Shown here one piece after another: positions 62,504-64,000 of a DNA stretch of 64,000 nucleotides (its first letter is position 1; every line of letters starts with the position of its first letter). A program made the position numbers and the translations under genes. Below the pieces are notes generated by a model. It had not been told where the DNA came from, made no database searches, and worked only from the letters and a program-made list of their open reading frames with translations. The DNA comes from Candidatus Rifleibacteriota bacterium (lineage in GTDB: Bacteria > Muiribacteriota > Ozemobacteria > Ozemobacterales > Ozemobacteraceae): positions 1 to 64,000 of the forward strand of contig CAJOND010000006.1 of the NCBI GenBank assembly GCA_905236675.1. The letters run 5' to 3'.

Positions 62504-62624
62504 CTAACACAAATATTTTGCCTTATTATTTTATAATAAAGCAAAATATTAGTGTTAGACTTTATTCTAAAGTAAATTAGTCTAGCATAGAGTTTAATTC
62601 TATGCAACTTTCTATATTAAAGTT
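62504..62624. repeat. Array of four adjacent hairpins in an intergenic spacer
   Basis: The first hairpin (62504-62558) has 18-bp arms with one mismatch (CTAACAC at one end and GTGTTAG at the other). A further inner TTATTAT/ATAATAA stem and a 3-nt loop follow. The second is ACTTTA-TTC-TAAAGT (62559-62573), the third GCATAGA/TCTATGC (62585-62605) and the fourth AACTTT/AAAGTT (62606-62624). None has a strong T-run on the minus strand, so simple rho-independent termination does not explain them. Together they fill nearly the whole gap between two genes. Confidence 0.6.
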
Positions 62625-62628
62625 AATA

Positions 62629-63000
62629 TTATTTTTGCTCAGGCGAAATATTTCTTAGCATTTTAACCTGATCTTTCAGCTTTTTTTTGCAATCAGCACA
62701 CATTACGCCTTCGTAAATTGTCGTATTGCATAACTCGCACTGGTGGGCAATTCTTCTAAGACCCACCCTTTCTAGTCGTCCGGATTTTATGAATGCATGG
62801 ACGGCTTCTTCTTTACATCCACAGTTTTCTGCAACCTGAGTTATAGAAGCTCCTGGATTTGCTCTCAAAAATGATTTTATTTTTGCGAACAACTCTTCTT
62901 CTGCTTGAAAACACTTAGGGCATATGTCCTTGGCTATTTTAACCATTATTACACCGCAAACTCTGCATGATATAAGATTTGTTTCCTGCGGTTCTGCCAT
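62629..63000 (-). CDS. Zinc-ribbon/HTH protein similar to YvyF-type flagellar-operon proteins
   Basis: This 123-residue protein has an N-terminal treble of cysteines (CRVCGVIM, then CPKCFQ), a helical HTH-like middle (ASITQVAENCGCKEEAVHAFIKSGRLERVG) and a C-terminal zinc ribbon (CELCNTTI, then CADCKKKL). The arrangement, including the FIKSGRL sequence, matches the YvyF/TIGR03826 type found in Firmicutes flagellar operons. No flagellar gene is visible here. A regulatory or RNA/DNA-binding role is inferred. A structured spacer follows the gene. Confidence 0.75.
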   Translation of the reverse strand: MAEPQETNLISCRVCGVIMVKIAKDICPKCFQAEEELFAKIKSFLRANPGASITQVAENCGCKEEAVHAFIKSGRLERVGLRRIAHQCELCNTTIYEGVMCADCKKKLKDQVKMLRNISPEQK

Positions 63001-63039
63001 GTTAAGTATGACCTTTCTATATTAAATAGTTCAATTTTT

Positions 63040-64000
63040 TTAATGACTTATGGTTCTAGAACCAAAGTCCATTGCTTTAACTGGCAAACAGAGCTGCATT
63101 ATTTTTCTAGGTTCTTTACCTTCTTCGTTAACGTAGATATTTACCGAGTAAGCATCGTCAGATGGGATTCTGAATAAATGTCTGTAATTCTTCATAGAAG
63201 AACTATCTATTGGTTCACTTTCTCCTTCATCATCTATTATAGTCATTGTCAACCAGGTATTTTCTACTTCTATATCAGACTTGGCGGAAATTTTTACTCT
63301 TGTGTCTTCAGGAATGCTGAAGCCATCAGGAATAGTTAATTTTACAGTTTCGCTACCTTCGGTTACTTTTACAGTTTTTTCTTCAAAAGTTGTTGGGTGT
63401 TGAATCGTAATTTCTACTACTCTGTCAGGTTTTGTAATTTCGACATCTTTAATAGCTGGAGATTCTTCTGAAACAGGAGTAACAGCCACAGTATCTTCTT
63501 CTACTGGTGTGTCGTTTGTTGCTACATCAGATTCAGATGGATCAGTCTGGGCTTCTGGGTCATTATTGTTATTTGTATTATTATTTGTATTAATATTATC
63601 TTGGTTATTGCCAGAATTTTCATTTGGATTATCAGGATTATTCCCAGTTGTAGTTGTTTGAGATGTATTTCCTGTTTTACCGCTTACAAAAAATGCCTGG
63701 TCATAAGTATCAGAAAGCACCCATTTCCCGTTAACTTTTTTTACTCTCCAACTGTATGCTGCAGATGCTCCTGCAAAACCAACAGTATTTGCACTTGCAG
63801 TATTAACCATCTGTTGCTTCAGACCATTTATACTGTTTGTTACTGAATCTTGAAGTTTTTGGTTTTCTTCGTTTGAAGAGGTTTGTTCGGTTTGTCTTGT
63901 TTCTGTTATCTTGCCGATATCTAGGGTTGCATTTTCCCCAACATCTGAATTTTGTTTTTCCCAAGCACCTTCAACTTGAGCTACATGTTCTTTCATTCTT
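63040..64000 (-). CDS. Asn/Thr-rich protein with beta-sandwich end (5' end outside the window)
   Basis: The frame is open to the window edge, and the Met at 63996 need not be the start. The visible 318 residues begin with a helical region (about 1-75). A short segment YSWRVKKVNGKWVLSDTYDQ is followed by an Asn/Gly/Asp-rich low-complexity linker (about 110-150) and a Glu/Val/Thr-rich stretch. A beta-rich domain of about 140 residues completes the protein (VEITIQHPTTFEEKTVKVTE and DAYSVNIYVNEEGKEPRKIM). I do not recognise the family. A secreted or surface protein is likely but the signal sequence is not in view. Confidence 0.55.
   Translation of the reverse strand, partial: RMKEHVAQVEGAWEKQNSDVGENATLDIGKITETRQTEQTSSNEENQKLQDSVTNSINGLKQQMVNTASANTVGFAGASAAYSWRVKKVNGKWVLSDTYDQAFFVSGKTGNTSQTTTTGNNPDNPNENSGNNQDNINTNNNTNNNNDPEAQTDPSESDVATNDTPVEEDTVAVTPVSEESPAIKDVEITKPDRVVEITIQHPTTFEEKTVKVTEGSETVKLTIPDGFSIPEDTRVKISAKSDIEVENTWLTMTIIDDEGESEPIDSSSMKNYRHLFRIPSDDAYSVNIYVNEEGKEPRKIMQLCLPVKAMDFGSRTISH

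Overview
The window is AT-rich bacterial chromosomal DNA with densely packed, mostly polycistronic genes and no tRNA, rRNA, CRISPR array or complete insertion sequence that I could see. A secretin (CpaC) and several lipoproteins point to a two-membrane cell envelope. Repeated C-terminal zinc ribbons, many class III cyclase and PP2C sensors, and a Tad locus next to loose pseudopilins fit a poorly sampled deep-branching phylum. Candidatus Riflebacteria is a plausible guess, but I cannot establish the taxon from sequence alone.

Layout. (1) 1-5068 is an accessory, partly decayed stretch. It holds the 3' end of an unknown gene, a class II Fic protein, a HigBA toxin-antitoxin pair with a well-formed autoregulated promoter, and a large surface lipoprotein/metallopeptidase. 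The lipoprotein carries a start-proximal (AT)7 tract that puts its best start codon out of frame. Its 3' end runs into the antisense strand of a broken VapBC-like pair. (2) 5069-14242 (minus) is a four-gene signalling operon: a DtxR-type metalloregulator, a membrane PP2C phosphatase and two membrane class III cyclases. The cyclases have complementary active-site losses, as expected of an obligate heterodimer. (3) 14325-22109 (minus) is the conserved rimP-nusA-infB-ylxP-rbfA-nrnA-truB-ribF translation operon. IF2 here has a long Gln/Asn-rich linker. (4) 22607-33132 (minus) is a Tad-type secretion/pilus locus (cpaA, cpaB, cpaC, cpaE, cpaF/tadA, tadB, tadC) with a DUF192 gene and a Cna-B-like lipoprotein at its end. 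No Flp pilin is visible. (5) 33297-38248 (plus) is a divergent operon with a membrane-anchored TAXI-type binding protein, three pseudopilin-like proteins and a lipoprotein. (6) 38450-51617 (plus) is a MoxR/DUF58/BatA/vWA chaperone-type cluster with an ABC-2 transporter inserted in it. It also has a collagen-like coiled-coil membrane protein interrupted by a frameshift. (7) 51630-64000 (minus) runs from a truncated Asn-rich protein through a zinc-ribbon HTH protein, a hairpin-rich spacer, a coiled-coil/zinc-ribbon/TPR protein, valS, a TPR membrane protein and a complete GAF-cyclase-zinc-ribbon protein. It ends with an orphan RnfE-RnfA pair that keeps all four candidate Fe-S cysteines.

The most interesting candidate is the tandem cyclase pair at 5069-10964. 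One subunit keeps both metal-binding Asp residues but has lost the transition-state Arg. The other keeps Asn/Arg but has lost the first metal Asp. Only the heterodimer would contain one complete catalytic site, the arrangement of the C1/C2 halves of mammalian membrane adenylyl cyclases. Its co-transcription with a PP2C of the same sensor architecture and a metalloregulator suggests a previously undescribed signalling module. All of this is read from sequence motifs; no database search was possible.
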